Position numbers and translations under genes: made by a program
In this document: piece by piece, positions 26,453 to 36,682 of the stretch
Layout of the letters: every line of letters starts with the position of its first letter
Position numbering within the stretch: the first letter of the stretch is position 1
DNA from: Clostridiales bacterium
GTDB lineage: Bacteria; Bacillota; Clostridia; Saccharofermentanales; DTU023
Length of the DNA stretch: 64,000 nt
Reading direction: 5' to 3'
Assembly (NCBI GenBank): GCA_004556925.1
Contig: SFFI01000012.1
Location: 1 to 64,000, forward strand
The notes under the pieces: model-generated
What the model was told of the DNA's origin: nothing
The model's input: the letters and a program-made list of their open reading frames with translations, nothing else
Database searches by the model: none

Positions 26453-27919
26453 CTATGACTTTTTTGTCTTGTAAAGTTTAGTATGTAAATATAAAGATAG
26501 ATCAACAAGTCTAATAACAGCCAAAGGGTTGTGGGGGTATAAACGTAAAAGCGCTTCCCCATTTTTGACTTGCACGTAGTCCCCCTGGCTAAACATCAAG
26601 AGGCTACCGGGCCTTAGGGGGAGGCGAACCCTGCCTTCCGGCCCTTCTAAATAACATCCACGAGCATTCAGGCGCAGGAGGCCGGGCCGCTTGCCTGCTT
26701 TGTGCTCCGAGGCGAGGGGGCCCACGTCTTCATAGTTAATCGGCAGAGTCACGAGGAAGTGAGGGGCGGCTTGGTCTCTTTCCCCCAGGCCCAATTTGCC
26801 CAGATCTTGCCAGGTCAGCCAGCTTGCCAGGACAGAGTCCTGGTCCACCGGCCTTGAAGCTTCTGACTCCGCCGCTGACCTCTCGATAAGCCTTTGCCAG
26901 GCTGAGCCCTCCTCTTGTATTTGCCAGTGGTGCCAAGCGCCTATGTCTTTTGGCATGAAACCCCGGTTGAGTTGATTTGCACTAGGCCCCTCCAGGCCTC
27001 CAGCCAGCAAGGGCAGAGGGCTTTCAGGCTCAGGGGGACCCTTTTCTCCTGTGACCACTTGGTAATTAGCGTTAAACCTGAAGCTCGCGCCACAAGCTTG
27101 GCAGCTAAGCAACCAGCCATCAGCCTGCATAACCTCTGCCCTGCCGCAAGCGGGGCAGGCGTGCAGGATGAGGCTAAGGCCCGCCAGCTTACGCCCACGG
27201 CTATATTTTGAGCTGTGCCGGTGGGCCCAGGCGGGGTCATCGTAAGAAAGTTGGGCCTGGAGTTTTTGCTGCCAGCCGGCCTGGTCCAGTTTAGCCCATT
27301 CTCCTGCCCGGGCCAAAACGTCTAGTCTGGCCTCCACCTTGCCACAGCGAAACCGCCCTTGATTCCAGCGAGGCCAGGCCAGGTAGGCCCCAGAAAGCCT
27401 TACCGTAATGACACAGGCTTGGGCCTTTGCCGCTAGCCGAAGGGTGCCGTAATCAAAAGGGCTGGGTCTACCATCAATAGACCGCTGCCCCTCAGGGAAA
27501 ATTAAGACCCGCTCCTGATTTTTGAGGGCTCGCAAGATTTGACGCAGGGCCGCGGGATCGGCCACAAATTGCTGGATAGGAATAGCCCGCAAAGCCCGCA
27601 TCATCCCCTTAAATTTAGAAACATGAGCCAGGAAATATCCCACCACAAAGCGGATCGGCCGGGCTTTCAAGGCCAGCATGACAAAGATAGGATCGGTAAA
27701 GGATTGGTGATTGGCGAGTAAGAGTACGGGTTCCTCACTCTCTAAGGCCGCTTCAACCCCTGGACCATAGGCATAACTAAAACGGAAGCAAACTTTTGCC
27801 CAAATCCAGAGGGCCAGGTAGGACAGGTACCAAAGCGGGTAGGTATACCAGGGCCAATCTGGACGGCCTTTAGCCTTAGTTTTCGCCTTACTGACCCGTG
27901 GGGACTTTTGCTCTGCCAT
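26453..27919 (-). CDS. 1-acylglycerol-3-phosphate acyltransferase-like protein with zinc ribbon and C-terminal extension
   Basis: The N-terminal half is a PlsC acyltransferase that would add the second acyl chain in phospholipid synthesis. It shows NHQSFTD (HX4D, His71 and Asp76) and FPEGQRS, after a basic, hydrophobic N-terminus. Unlike ordinary PlsC proteins of about 240 residues, it runs to 488. A zinc-ribbon-like segment, CPACGR...CQACG, follows the acyltransferase, and the last 200 residues hold a β-rich domain of unknown type ending in a basic tail. GGAGG precedes the ATG. Single gene. Confidence 0.8.
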   Translation of the reverse strand: MAEQKSPRVSKAKTKAKGRPDWPWYTYPLWYLSYLALWIWAKVCFRFSYAYGPGVEAALESEEPVLLLANHQSFTDPIFVMLALKARPIRFVVGYFLAHVSKFKGMMRALRAIPIQQFVADPAALRQILRALKNQERVLIFPEGQRSIDGRPSPFDYGTLRLAAKAQACVITVRLSGAYLAWPRWNQGRFRCGKVEARLDVLARAGEWAKLDQAGWQQKLQAQLSYDDPAWAHRHSSKYSRGRKLAGLSLILHACPACGRAEVMQADGWLLSCQACGASFRFNANYQVVTGEKGPPEPESPLPLLAGGLEGPSANQLNRGFMPKDIGAWHHWQIQEEGSAWQRLIERSAAESEASRPVDQDSVLASWLTWQDLGKLGLGERDQAAPHFLVTLPINYEDVGPLASEHKAGKRPGLLRLNARGCYLEGPEGRVRLPLRPGSLLMFSQGDYVQVKNGEALLRLYPHNPLAVIRLVDLSLYLHTKLYKTKKS

Positions 27920-27995
27920 AAAAGTTCTTGCCTCCTTTACACAGCTATTATAGACAAAAGTTTAACTGCATTTGGAATCGGTTCAAAATTAAAGC

Positions 27996-28056
27996 CTGCA
28001 ATTTAAGGGTGGCTCCCCTATAATATGAAGTCGAGTCGTCCCCTGGCTCAGGGGAC
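27996..28056 (+). promoter_or_regulatory. Promoter and leader hairpin of the Cof-like gene
   Basis: CTGCAA (27996-28001) and TATAAT (28019-28024) are separated by 17 bp. The leader contains a perfect hairpin GTCCCCTG-gct-CAGGGGAC (28038-28056). Confidence 0.55.
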
Positions 28057-28093
28057 AGTATGTCAACCCCATGCGACCTAAAATGAGGTAATT

Positions 28094-28939
28094 ATGCAGG
28101 AATTCTTGAAGGTAGATGATTTTCTTGAGGGTACACGGCGAGCCGCGGCCGTACCAGTAGAAGGGCCCATTAAACTTATCGTATCAGACTTCGATGGCAC
28201 GCTCTTACCTGAGTCTTATCCCGAGTTAGAGGCTGATGTCCCCGCAATGGTTCACGCCATTCATGAGGCAGGCTTAATTTTTGCGGCTGCTTCTGGCCGG
28301 CATTACACCAACCTGTCCTCCCTCATGGCAGAGTATGCCGACGATGTGATTTTCCTTTCCAATAATGGCGCCCATATCAGCGACGGCCATACCCATATTG
28401 GCTGCTTTCCCCTGCCCACGAAGGCCGTACCCCTCATCCTCCAAACGATTGAAGAAGTCGGGGCTACTCCAGTCATCTCCGGCTTAAATGCCACCTACCT
28501 GTTCACTCTGCCTGAAGAGCAAGAACACCTCTACCTCGAAAGTCTGGGTAAGCTGATAATGATTAAGGACATCCGAGAAGTTAAGGATACCATCATTAAA
28601 ATTTCTGCCTATTCTGCCCCTGGCATCCTAGGCATTTCTGATTACTTGTCTGCCAAGTTGGGAGATCAATACCAGGCAGCGATCTCCGGCCGTCACTGGC
28701 AGGATTTCACCCTGGCTTCCAAGGGTAAGGCTTTACGCTACGTTTTGGATGAACTCCATTTGCAGCCAGACCAAGTCATGTGTTTTGGTGACAACTACAA
28801 CGACCGAGACATGTTGGCCCTGGCTGGCCACTCCTACGCCATGGAGGACGCTGTACCAGCCGTAAAATCCTGGGCGCAAGGTACCGTCAAGCACGTTCCC
28901 TCCTTTGTCATGCACTACCTGCACGCCCGGACCTTTTAA
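28094..28939 (+). CDS. Cof-type HAD hydrolase
   Basis: The 281-residue HAD phosphatase has catalytic SDFDGTLLPE (Asp32 and Asp34), a Cof-like IIB cap and the C-terminal motif CFGDNYNDRDML that binds magnesium. Substrate is likely a sugar phosphate or flavin-type phosphate and cannot be fixed from sequence. An additional 25 residues precede the usual start of the fold. GAGGTAATT lies before the ATG. It converges with rpoC through a shared bidirectional terminator. Confidence 0.9.
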   Translation: MQEFLKVDDFLEGTRRAAAVPVEGPIKLIVSDFDGTLLPESYPELEADVPAMVHAIHEAGLIFAAASGRHYTNLSSLMAEYADDVIFLSNNGAHISDGHTHIGCFPLPTKAVPLILQTIEEVGATPVISGLNATYLFTLPEEQEHLYLESLGKLIMIKDIREVKDTIIKISAYSAPGILGISDYLSAKLGDQYQAAISGRHWQDFTLASKGKALRYVLDELHLQPDQVMCFGDNYNDRDMLALAGHSYAMEDAVPAVKSWAQGTVKHVPSFVMHYLHARTF

Positions 28940-28952
28940 GGTATTTGTCCAT

Positions 28953-29000
28953 AAAAAAACTGCCTCTCTGCCCTAGGGCTGGAGAGGCAGTTTTTATTTT
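28953..29000. terminator. Bidirectional terminator between the Cof-like gene and rpoC
   Basis: Arms ACTGCCTCTC and GAGAGGCAGT are flanked by AAAAAA on the left and TTTTTATTTT on the right, so both converging transcripts end here. Confidence 0.9.
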
Positions 29001-29032
29001 AAATTTTGGCTCTTACACCTTGGGCTATGCCC

Positions 29033-32000
29033 TTAGTTCACAGCCATCTGCAAGAGGTCACGGTTTTCTGGTACATCCGGGACAGCGGTAATATTACGGT
29101 AGTCTGGCATCCCCGTACCGGCGGGGATCAACTTACCAATAATGACATTCTCCTTCAGGCCCTTCAGCTTATCAACCTTCCCCTTGAGGGCCGCATCGGT
29201 TAGGACGCGGGTCTGTTCTTGGAAGGAGGCAGCAGAGAGGAAGGACTCTGTAGCCAAGGCAGCCTTGGTAATACCCATGAGAGCACGTTCACCCACCGCA
29301 GCTTCCTTGCCTTCGGCGATTACACGCTCGTTGGTATCCTTAAAGACAAAGTAGTCCACATTGGTACCGGTTAGGAAGTCCGTATCACCGGGATCTTCCA
29401 CCTTAACCATGCGCAGCATCTGGCGCACGATAATTTCAATATGCTTGTCATTGATGTCAACGCCGTTGTTCTTGTAGACCTTGAGCACTTCATTAATGAT
29501 GTAGGTCGCAACACCACGGGGACCCTTGATCGTCATGATGTCATGGGGGTTGACAGACCCATCCGTGATGAGGTCGCCCGCCTCTACAAACTCTCCATCT
29601 TCAACCAGCAAAGTCGTGTTGATGGGGATATTAAGCTTCTGCACTTCCCCTTCTTCGTTGGTGACAGTCACCTGGCGTTTGCGGTTTTCATCTTCCTGCA
29701 GGTGGACCGTGCCGCTGATGTCCGCGATAATTGCCTGCCCCTTAGGTTTACGGGCTTCAAAGAGTTCCTCAATACGGGGAAGACCCTGGGTAATATCGTC
29801 AGAGGATGCAACGCCACCAGTATGGAAGGTCCGCAGGGTGAGCTGGGTACCCGGTTCACCAATGGATTGCGCGGACATAATACCAACCGCCTCGCCTACA
29901 ACCGTATGGCCACCCGTCGCCAGGTTCTTACCGTAGCAGTGGGCACAAACTCCGTGGCGGGATTCACAGGTCAGGTTAGACCGGATAGGAATCTTCTTGA
30001 AGTTGAGTGCTTCAATGCGCTCGGCCTGGTCAGCCGTGATCATGGTGTTTTCAGGAACTAGGACTTCACCAGTTTCGGGGTCAATAATATCTCTTGCTGC
30101 ATAACGGCCGGAAATGCGGTCTGCCAGACGCTCGATAACTTTACGGTTGGCGCCAGAGCCAACGGCCACAGGGCCCACCTCAATAAACTCTTTGGTGCCG
30201 CAGTCTTCCTCCGTTACAATAACGTCTTGTGCTACGTCTACCAGGCGTCTGGTCAAATAACCAGAGTCTGCCGTTTTTAGAGCGGTGTCGGACAAGGACT
30301 TACGGGCACCGTGGGATGAGATGAAGAACTCATATACCGCCATGCCTTCACGCAGGTTGGATTTGATGGGGATTTCCAGCGTACGGCCGGACGTATCTAC
30401 CATGTTACCCCGCATGCCTGCCAGCTGCTTAATCTGGTTAATATTACCACGCGCGCCTGAGTTGGACATCATGAAAACCGGGTTGTAAGGACCTAAGTTG
30501 GCCTTGAGGGCTTCCGTAATGTCATCTGTAGTCCGGCGCCAAACATCGATGACCGCACGAGATCTGCCGTCATCATTTAAGATACCACGCTCATACTGGC
30601 GGTTAATCTTTTCAACCTTGGCCTCGGCCTCCTCAATCATGGCTTCCTTTACTTCAGGTACAACCATGTCAAAGATACCAATAGAGATACCACCCAGGGT
30701 TGAGTAGTGGTAGCCCAAGCTCTTAATGCGGTCCAGCATGTGGGCGGACTCGTTTAGGCCGTGCTTATTAATAGCCCGAGCAATAATCTGCCCTAACTGC
30801 TTCTTGCCGCAGAGGAAGTCGATTTCCAGGGCCAGCTCGTTGCCAGGAAGGGTCCGGTCAACGTAGCCCAGGTCTTGAGGGATCACGGAGTTAAGAATAA
30901 AGCGACCCAAGGACGAGGAAACAGTTTGTTGGAAAGGCTTGCCGTCTTTCTCACCCTGCAGGCGCACCTTGATCTTGGCATGAAGCTCCAGATCTCCCTT
31001 GTCATAGGCCATAATGGCCTCGTCTAGGTCGGTATAGATGCCGCCTTCGCCCTTACAGCCGTCATCCACCATAGAGAGATAGTAAATGCCCAAGACCATG
31101 TCCTGTGTGGGTACGGTCACAGGCTTGCCGTCCTGGGGCTTGAGTAGGTTGCCGGAGGCCAGCATCAGGAAGCGGGCTTCAGCTTGTGCTTCAGCAGACA
31201 GGGGCAGGTGGACAGCCATCTGGTCACCGTCGAAGTCGGCGTTGAAGGCGGTACAAGCTAAGGGGTGGAGCTTAATAGCCCGGCCCTGAACTAGGACAGG
31301 CTCAAAGGCCTGGATACCCAGTCTGTGCAGGGTAGGTGCCCGGTTGAGCAGGACGGGATGGTCCTTAATAACTTCTTCCAGGATTTCCCAAACCGCGTCA
31401 TCTGCACGCTCAACCATGCGCTTGGCTGACTTCATGTTGTGGGCCAGCTCACGCTTTTCTAGCTCGTGCATGACAAAGGGCTTAAACAGCTCCAGTGCCA
31501 TTTCCTGCGGTAGGCCGCACTGGTGCATTTGGAGGTTAGGTCCGATGACGATAACAGAACGGCCAGAGTAGTCTACCCGCTTACCTAAGAGGTTCTGGCG
31601 GAAACGGCCCTGCTTGCCCTTCAGCAGGTCAGATAAGGATTTAAGCCTCCGGTTGCCCGCACCGGTAACGGCACGGCCGCGGCGACCATTGTCAATCAGG
31701 GCGTCCACGGATTCTTGCAGCATCCGCTTTTCATTGCGAATGATAATTTCCGGGGCACCCAGGTGCATCAATTTGGAGAGCCGGTTATTCCGGTTGATGA
31801 CACGGCGGTAGAGGTCATTGAGGTCAGATGTCGCAAAACGTCCCCCATCCAGCTGAACCATAGGACGGAGCTCTGGCGGCAGGACTGGCAGAACGTCCAA
31901 AATCATCCAAGAAGGTTTATTCCCAGATTTAGCGAAGCCTTCAATGACTTCCAAGCGCCGGATCAGGCGAATTTTCTTCTGACCCTTGGACTGGCGCATT

Positions 32001-32584
32001 TCCTCGCGCAGATCAATAGCCATCTGGTCAATATCCAGGTCCTCTAGGATAATCTTGATGGCCTCCGCACCCATACGGGCATCAAAGGAATTACGGCCAT
32101 ACTTGGCCTCCGCCTCCCGGTACTGACCTTCAGTGATGAGTTCTTTATAGGCAAAGTCTGTTTGGCCGGGGTCCAGCACAATATAGGCGGCAAAATAGAG
32201 AATTTTCTCTAAATCGCGTGGCTTCATGTCTAGGACCAGGCCTAACCTTGAAGGTGTACCCTTGAAGAACCAGATATGGGAGCAAGGCGCAGCCAGCTTA
32301 ATGTGACCCATGCGCTCCCTCCGGACCTTGGCCCGGGTTACTTCTACACCGCAGCGGTCGCAGACAATACCGCGATAGCGGATCTTCTTATATTTACCAC
32401 AATGGCATTCCCAGTCCTTGGTAGGTCCAAAAATGCGTTCGCAGAAAAGCCCGTCGCGCTCAGGCTTGAGCGTGCGGTAGTTGATGGTTTCTGGTTTGGT
32501 GACTTCCCCGTGAGACCACTCTAAGATTTTTTCCGGAGAGGCTAAACTGATGCCAATACTTTCAAAGTTCTTAATTTCAGCCAT
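29033..32584 (-). CDS. rpoC: RNA polymerase subunit beta'
   Basis: The 1183-residue catalytic subunit has the N-terminal zinc site [20 protein letters not shown], the active-site Mg loop NADFDGDQM and a second zinc cluster [11 protein letters not shown]. Length is typical for Bacillota. It follows rpoB with an 18-bp gap. It ends at the bidirectional terminator, rather than running into rpsL as in many relatives. Confidence 0.98.
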   Translation of the reverse strand: MAEIKNFESIGISLASPEKILEWSHGEVTKPETINYRTLKPERDGLFCERIFGPTKDWECHCGKYKKIRYRGIVCDRCGVEVTRAKVRRERMGHIKLAAPCSHIWFFKGTPSRLGLVLDMKPRDLEKILYFAAYIVLDPGQTDFAYKELITEGQYREAEAKYGRNSFDARMGAEAIKIILEDLDIDQMAIDLREEMRQSKGQKKIRLIRRLEVIEGFAKSGNKPSWMILDVLPVLPPELRPMVQLDGGRFATSDLNDLYRRVINRNNRLSKLMHLGAPEIIIRNEKRMLQESVDALIDNGRRGRAVTGAGNRRLKSLSDLLKGKQGRFRQNLLGKRVDYSGRSVIVIGPNLQMHQCGLPQEMALELFKPFVMHELEKRELAHNMKSAKRMVERADDAVWEILEEVIKDHPVLLNRAPTLHRLGIQAFEPVLVQGRAIKLHPLACTAFNADFDGDQMAVHLPLSAEAQAEARFLMLASGNLLKPQDGKPVTVPTQDMVLGIYYLSMVDDGCKGEGGIYTDLDEAIMAYDKGDLELHAKIKVRLQGEKDGKPFQQTVSSSLGRFILNSVIPQDLGYVDRTLPGNELALEIDFLCGKKQLGQIIARAINKHGLNESAHMLDRIKSLGYHYSTLGGISIGIFDMVVPEVKEAMIEEAEAKVEKINRQYERGILNDDGRSRAVIDVWRRTTDDITEALKANLGPYNPVFMMSNSGARGNINQIKQLAGMRGNMVDTSGRTLEIPIKSNLREGMAVYEFFISSHGARKSLSDTALKTADSGYLTRRLVDVAQDVIVTEEDCGTKEFIEVGPVAVGSGANRKVIERLADRISGRYAARDIIDPETGEVLVPENTMITADQAERIEALNFKKIPIRSNLTCESRHGVCAHCYGKNLATGGHTVVGEAVGIMSAQSIGEPGTQLTLRTFHTGGVASSDDITQGLPRIEELFEARKPKGQAIIADISGTVHLQEDENRKRQVTVTNEEGEVQKLNIPINTTLLVEDGEFVEAGDLITDGSVNPHDIMTIKGPRGVATYIINEVLKVYKNNGVDINDKHIEIIVRQMLRMVKVEDPGDTDFLTGTNVDYFVFKDTNERVIAEGKEAAVGERALMGITKAALATESFLSAASFQEQTRVLTDAALKGKVDKLKGLKENVIIGKLIPAGTGMPDYRNITAVPDVPENRDLLQMAVN

Positions 32585-32602
32585 GCTATTTACCCCTCAT
32601 TC

Positions 32603-35600
32603 CTAATCCAAATCGCTATCATCGTCATCATTCGTATAATCGTCGTCCAAGTAGTCGCCGCTATCTTCCAGCTCTCCGTCCTCATTGAAAGAGCCTGTGG
32701 AGAAGCCGGATTGGCCGAGGCCTACTGCAGCAGCCCTGCCAAAGTACTCACGAATCTTGGCAGGATCCACTTCGTCCTCATCGTCATTCTCTGGCAGCTC
32801 CATCTTAGTATCGTCTGCAGAGTATACTTCTACATCCAGAGCCAGGGACTGCATTTCCTTGACCAGGACCTTGAAGGCCTCTGGAATGCCAGGTTCAGGG
32901 ATATTAGCGCCCTTAACAATGGCTTCATAGGTCTTGGTGCGGCCTTGGATATCGTCGGACTTGACGGTAAGGATCTCTTGTAGGCTATTGGCTGCGCCGT
33001 AAGCCTCCAGAGCCCAAACTTCCATTTCCCCAAAGCGCTGGCCACCGAACTGTGCTTTACCGCCCAGAGGTTGCTGAGTGACCAGGGAGTAGGGTCCGAT
33101 AGACCGGGCGTGGATCTTGTCATCAACCAAGTGGTTGAGCTTGAGATAGTACATGTAGCCTACCGTGATGCGGTTTTCAAAAGGCTCACCCGTACGGCCA
33201 TCATAAAGAACGGTTTTACCGTCTGGCGAGATGCCCGCTTGCTTAAAGGCTTCGGAAACATCCTTTTCAGATGCTCCGTCAAATACTGGAGTGGCCACCT
33301 TCCAGCCCAGACTTTTGGCTGCCAGGCCCATGTGGACCTCTAGAAGCTGGCCGATATTCATACGGGAGGGTACGCCCAGGGGGTTCAAGACAATGTCCAG
33401 AGGCGTGCCATCAGGCATGAAGGGCATATCTTCCACAGGTAGGATCCGAGAGATAACACCCTTATTACCATGGCGGCCGGCCATCTTATCACCCACAGAA
33501 ATCTTACGTTTCTGGGCGACATATACCCGGACCATCTTATTGACGCCGTGTTTTAACTCATCGTTGTTTTCCCGGGTAAAGGTATGGACGTCCACCACAA
33601 TACCGGACTCTCCGTGAGGAACCTTGGTTGAGGTGTCGCGGACCTCACGGATGTTTTTACCGAAAATCGCACGGTAGAGACGCTCTTCTGGGGTAAGTTC
33701 TGTTTCTCCCTTGGGGGAAATCTTACCAACCAAAATGTCACCCGCCCGGACTTCGGCACCAATCCGTACAATACCTTCCTCGTCCAGGTTGGCTAGGGCT
33801 TCATCACCCACATTAGAAATTTCCCGGGTGATTTCTTCCGGTCCGAGTTTGGTATCGCGGGCTTCACACTCATACTCACTAATATGGATAGAGGTATAAA
33901 CGTCATCCTGGACCAGGCGTTCGGAGATGAGAACGGCGTCTTCAAAGTTGTAGCCCTCCCAAGTCATGAAACCAATTAAGGCATTACGGCCCAAGGCCAA
34001 TTCGCCATTATCGGTAGAGGGACCATCGGCGATAATTTCGCCCTGGTCAATCCTCTCCCCTTTCTTGACTAAGGGGCGCTGGTTATCGCAGGTTCCCTGG
34101 TTAGACCTTTGGTACTTCTGCAGCTCATATAAATCTTCAGTGCCATCATCTCGGGTGATCGTAATCGTATCAGCAGTGACATGACTAACGATGCCGGGAT
34201 GCTTGGCCACGACACATACGCCAGAGTCCTTGGCGGCCCGGTATTCCATCCCGGTCCCCACATAGGGGGCTTCCGTCTGAATGAGGGGGACAGCCTGACG
34301 CTGCATGTTGGATCCCATGAGGGCACGGTTAGCGTCGTCATTGCCTAAGAAGGGAATCAAGGAGGTGGCAACTGAAACGAGTTGTTTAGGCGAAACGTCC
34401 ATGTATTCGATTTCAGAAGGGTCCAGTTCCTTAAATTCATCCCGCCAGCGGCAAACGACCTTCTTATTAATGAAGGCACCATCCTCATCCAAGGGTTCGT
34501 TGGCCTGGGCAATATTGTAGAGGTCTTCCTCGTCCGCTGTCATATAACGGACTTCCCGGGTGACAACCCCCTTCTTGTGGTCATAAATCCGGTAAGGGGT
34601 CTCAATGAAGCCGTACTTATTGATTCTGGCGTAAATGGCCAGGGAGTTGATCAAGCCGATGTTGGGGCCTTCTGGCGTTTCAATAGGACACATACGTCCG
34701 TACTGCGAAGAGTGGACGTCACGGACTTCAAAGTTGGCCCGTTCGCGGGAGAGGCCGCCTGGGCCCAAAGCCGTCAAACGGCGTTTATGGGTAATCTCGG
34801 CCAAGGGGTTGGGCTGGTCAAGGAATTGCGATAGCTGGGAAGATCCAAAGAATTGCTTAATGACTGCTGAGGCCGGCCGAGAGTTGACAATTTGCTGCGG
34901 AGTGGCGCTGTCCAGATCCTGCATGGACTGCATACGTTCGCGAATGTTGCGCTCCATACGGGAGAAACCGATACGCACTTGGTTTTGTAGGAGTTCACCA
35001 ACCGAACGGATGCGGCGGTTACCCAGGTGGTCAATATCGTCAATTTCGCCCACATTGTATTCCAAGCCAATAAAGTAGGAGATGGAAGCAATAATATCGT
35101 CCATGGTCAGGTGGAAAGGCAGGAGCAGGTAGCGGGCCTCTCTGAGCATATTTTTCAGGCTCTTTTCCTGGGGATCAGCTTGGTACTCCTGAATGAGCTC
35201 ATCCAGGACCGGTTTGTAGACTAGCTCCGAAATATCTAAGGCCTCGGGGTCTATGTCAGCCAGTTCTTCCTCATTAAAGAAACGGCCCAAGTAGGTCAGG
35301 AGATCTACACGGTTATTGCCGTTAACCTTCAGGGTGCGGTCGTCCACAAAGCGCTGGTGACCAACAAAAGTAACAGGATGAATAAAAACTTCATTTATTC
35401 CGGCATACTGGATGGCCCGAGCGGTTTCACGGTCAAAGACGTCCCCTTCTCTACAGAGCAGTTCACCCTGGTCGTCTACTACATTTTGCGCACAAACATG
35501 GCCAGGCAGACGGTTATACAGGGCTAGTTTCTTATTGACTTTATAGATACCCACATGCGCTAGGTCATAGCGTTTGGGGTCAAAGAGCATATTCTCAATA

Positions 35601-36361
35601 TAGGTCTTGGCACCTTCAGAGGTATAGACCTCACCCGGACGGAGCTTACGGAACATTTCCCGTGAGCCTTCTTCCTGGTTACGGCAACCATCCTTTTCAG
35701 CAGTCTGCATAATACGGGATTCCCCGCCGAAAAGCTCAGACAGTTCTTTATCGGTTGAATAACCCAGGGCTCGGAGCAAGATGGTGATATGGAATTTACG
35801 GGTACGGTCAACCCTGATCCAAACTAGGCCATTCGCATCCGTCTCATATTCCAGCCAGGCCCCCCGGTTGGGGATAAACTGGGAGCTGAACAAGGTCACA
35901 TCGTTTTTATCCTTGCGGGAATCAAAGTAAACACCAGGAGAACGTACAATCTGGCTGATCACCACCCGTTCAGCGCCGTTAATAATGAAGGTACCGGTAT
36001 CCGTCATAATGGGGAAGTCCCCAATAAAGATCATCTGCTCCTTCACTTCACCGGTTTTCTTGTTGTGGAGACGGACCTTAACCCGTAGAGGTGCGGCGTA
36101 GTTCTCATCTCTCTCCTTGCTGACTCTGACAGGGTTATTGGGGTGGCTGGGATCGAACTCTGCCTCCATAAAAGAAAGCTCCACATCGCCGGAATAGTCC
36201 GTAATTGGAGAAACTTCATCAAATACTTCCTGTAAACCCTTATCCCAGAACCATTGGTAGGAATCTTTTTGCACTGCTACCAAATCGGGGATATCAATGA
36301 CTTCGTCAATCTTGGCGTAAGACATTCTGGTGGCGCGTCCATACTGAACCGGTTTTACCAT
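32603..36361 (-). CDS. rpoB: RNA polymerase subunit beta
   Basis: The 1252-residue subunit starts at [21 protein letters not shown], with GAGAGG upstream. The rifamycin-pocket region reads [20 protein letters not shown] then [11 protein letters not shown]. The Asp and His at the E. coli 516 and 526 positions are kept, while position 531 is Thr and 518 is Pro. It ends in an acidic tail ([14 protein letters not shown]). rplJ and rplL, usually upstream, are absent; the gene has its own promoter at 36541-36569. Confidence 0.98.
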   Translation of the reverse strand: MVKPVQYGRATRMSYAKIDEVIDIPDLVAVQKDSYQWFWDKGLQEVFDEVSPITDYSGDVELSFMEAEFDPSHPNNPVRVSKERDENYAAPLRVKVRLHNKKTGEVKEQMIFIGDFPIMTDTGTFIINGAERVVISQIVRSPGVYFDSRKDKNDVTLFSSQFIPNRGAWLEYETDANGLVWIRVDRTRKFHITILLRALGYSTDKELSELFGGESRIMQTAEKDGCRNQEEGSREMFRKLRPGEVYTSEGAKTYIENMLFDPKRYDLAHVGIYKVNKKLALYNRLPGHVCAQNVVDDQGELLCREGDVFDRETARAIQYAGINEVFIHPVTFVGHQRFVDDRTLKVNGNNRVDLLTYLGRFFNEEELADIDPEALDISELVYKPVLDELIQEYQADPQEKSLKNMLREARYLLLPFHLTMDDIIASISYFIGLEYNVGEIDDIDHLGNRRIRSVGELLQNQVRIGFSRMERNIRERMQSMQDLDSATPQQIVNSRPASAVIKQFFGSSQLSQFLDQPNPLAEITHKRRLTALGPGGLSRERANFEVRDVHSSQYGRMCPIETPEGPNIGLINSLAIYARINKYGFIETPYRIYDHKKGVVTREVRYMTADEEDLYNIAQANEPLDEDGAFINKKVVCRWRDEFKELDPSEIEYMDVSPKQLVSVATSLIPFLGNDDANRALMGSNMQRQAVPLIQTEAPYVGTGMEYRAAKDSGVCVVAKHPGIVSHVTADTITITRDDGTEDLYELQKYQRSNQGTCDNQRPLVKKGERIDQGEIIADGPSTDNGELALGRNALIGFMTWEGYNFEDAVLISERLVQDDVYTSIHISEYECEARDTKLGPEEITREISNVGDEALANLDEEGIVRIGAEVRAGDILVGKISPKGETELTPEERLYRAIFGKNIREVRDTSTKVPHGESGIVVDVHTFTRENNDELKHGVNKMVRVYVAQKRKISVGDKMAGRHGNKGVISRILPVEDMPFMPDGTPLDIVLNPLGVPSRMNIGQLLEVHMGLAAKSLGWKVATPVFDGASEKDVSEAFKQAGISPDGKTVLYDGRTGEPFENRITVGYMYYLKLNHLVDDKIHARSIGPYSLVTQQPLGGKAQFGGQRFGEMEVWALEAYGAANSLQEILTVKSDDIQGRTKTYEAIVKGANIPEPGIPEAFKVLVKEMQSLALDVEVYSADDTKMELPENDDEDEVDPAKIREYFGRAAAVGLGQSGFSTGSFNEDGELEDSGDYLDDDYTNDDDDSDLD

Positions 36362-36381
36362 CAACGATTACCTCTCGACCT

Positions 36382-36423
36382 AGCCGTTTCGTCAACGGCT
36401 TGTGCCGTCCAGCTTGACGGCAC
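36382..36423 (-). promoter_or_regulatory. Two hairpins in the rpoB leader
   Basis: Perfect hairpins AGCCGTT-gacga-AACGGCT (36382-36400) and GTGCCGTC-aagctg-GACGGCAC (36402-36423) stand one base apart just before the rpoB ribosome binding site. They could regulate translation of the operon. Confidence 0.55.
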
Positions 36424-36441
36424 TGTTCAATGTGCTATAAT
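36414..36441 (+). promoter_or_regulatory. Strong plus-strand promoter inside the rpoB leader
   Basis: TTGACG (36414-36419), a 16-bp spacer ending in TGC, and TATAAT (36436-36441) form an extended -10 promoter pointing away from rpoB. No plus-strand protein gene follows. Confidence 0.6.
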
Positions 36442-36447
36442 CACCCT

Positions 36448-36583
36448 ATAAATTCTGCATTTCAGCAGCTCCTAGGAAGTCTTTTCGGAACTTCCGCCCA
36501 AAAAGCAGACGGCTTTCTAGGCATAGTGACACAGTAGAGTATTTTACCAAATTTTTTGTAGCATGTCTAGGCATGCTTTTTTT
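36448..36583 (+). ncRNA. Candidate small RNA antisense to the rpoB leader
   Basis: From the promoter above, a transcript of about 136 bases would end at hairpin AGCATG-tctagg-CATGCT followed by seven T's (36577-36583). It can fold with outer helix CCTAG/CTAGG around a GGAAGT/ACTTCC hairpin. About 90 bases overlap the opposite rpoB leader. No known RNA family is recognised. Existence is inferred from signals only. Confidence 0.4.
36541..36569 (-). promoter_or_regulatory. Likely rpoBC promoter
   Basis: On the minus strand TAGACA (36569-36564), a 17-bp spacer ending TTTGG and TAAAAT (36546-36541) resemble a vegetative promoter with an extended -10. The -35 lies inside the plus-strand terminator hairpin. 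Confidence 0.6.
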
Positions 36584-36626
36584 ATGTCTGAAAGGCGGCT
36601 TCGCTTGAAATAGACTTGATAAACCA

Positions 36627-36653
36627 AAGCGCCAGGCACTTGGCCTGGCGCTT
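36627..36653 (-). terminator. Terminator after the PrsA-like gene
   Basis: A perfect 11-bp stem AAGCGCCAGGC/GCCTGGCGCTT with a five-base loop is followed on the minus strand by TGGTTTATC. Confidence 0.7.
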
Positions 36654-36682
36654 TTCTATACTTGCTATATAGTTGTCGATCA

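Noticed and set aside
26217..26474. 85-codon plus-strand open frame upstream of grdX
   Set aside because: No ribosome binding site, sequence unlike a protein, and overlaps promoter and hairpin signals.
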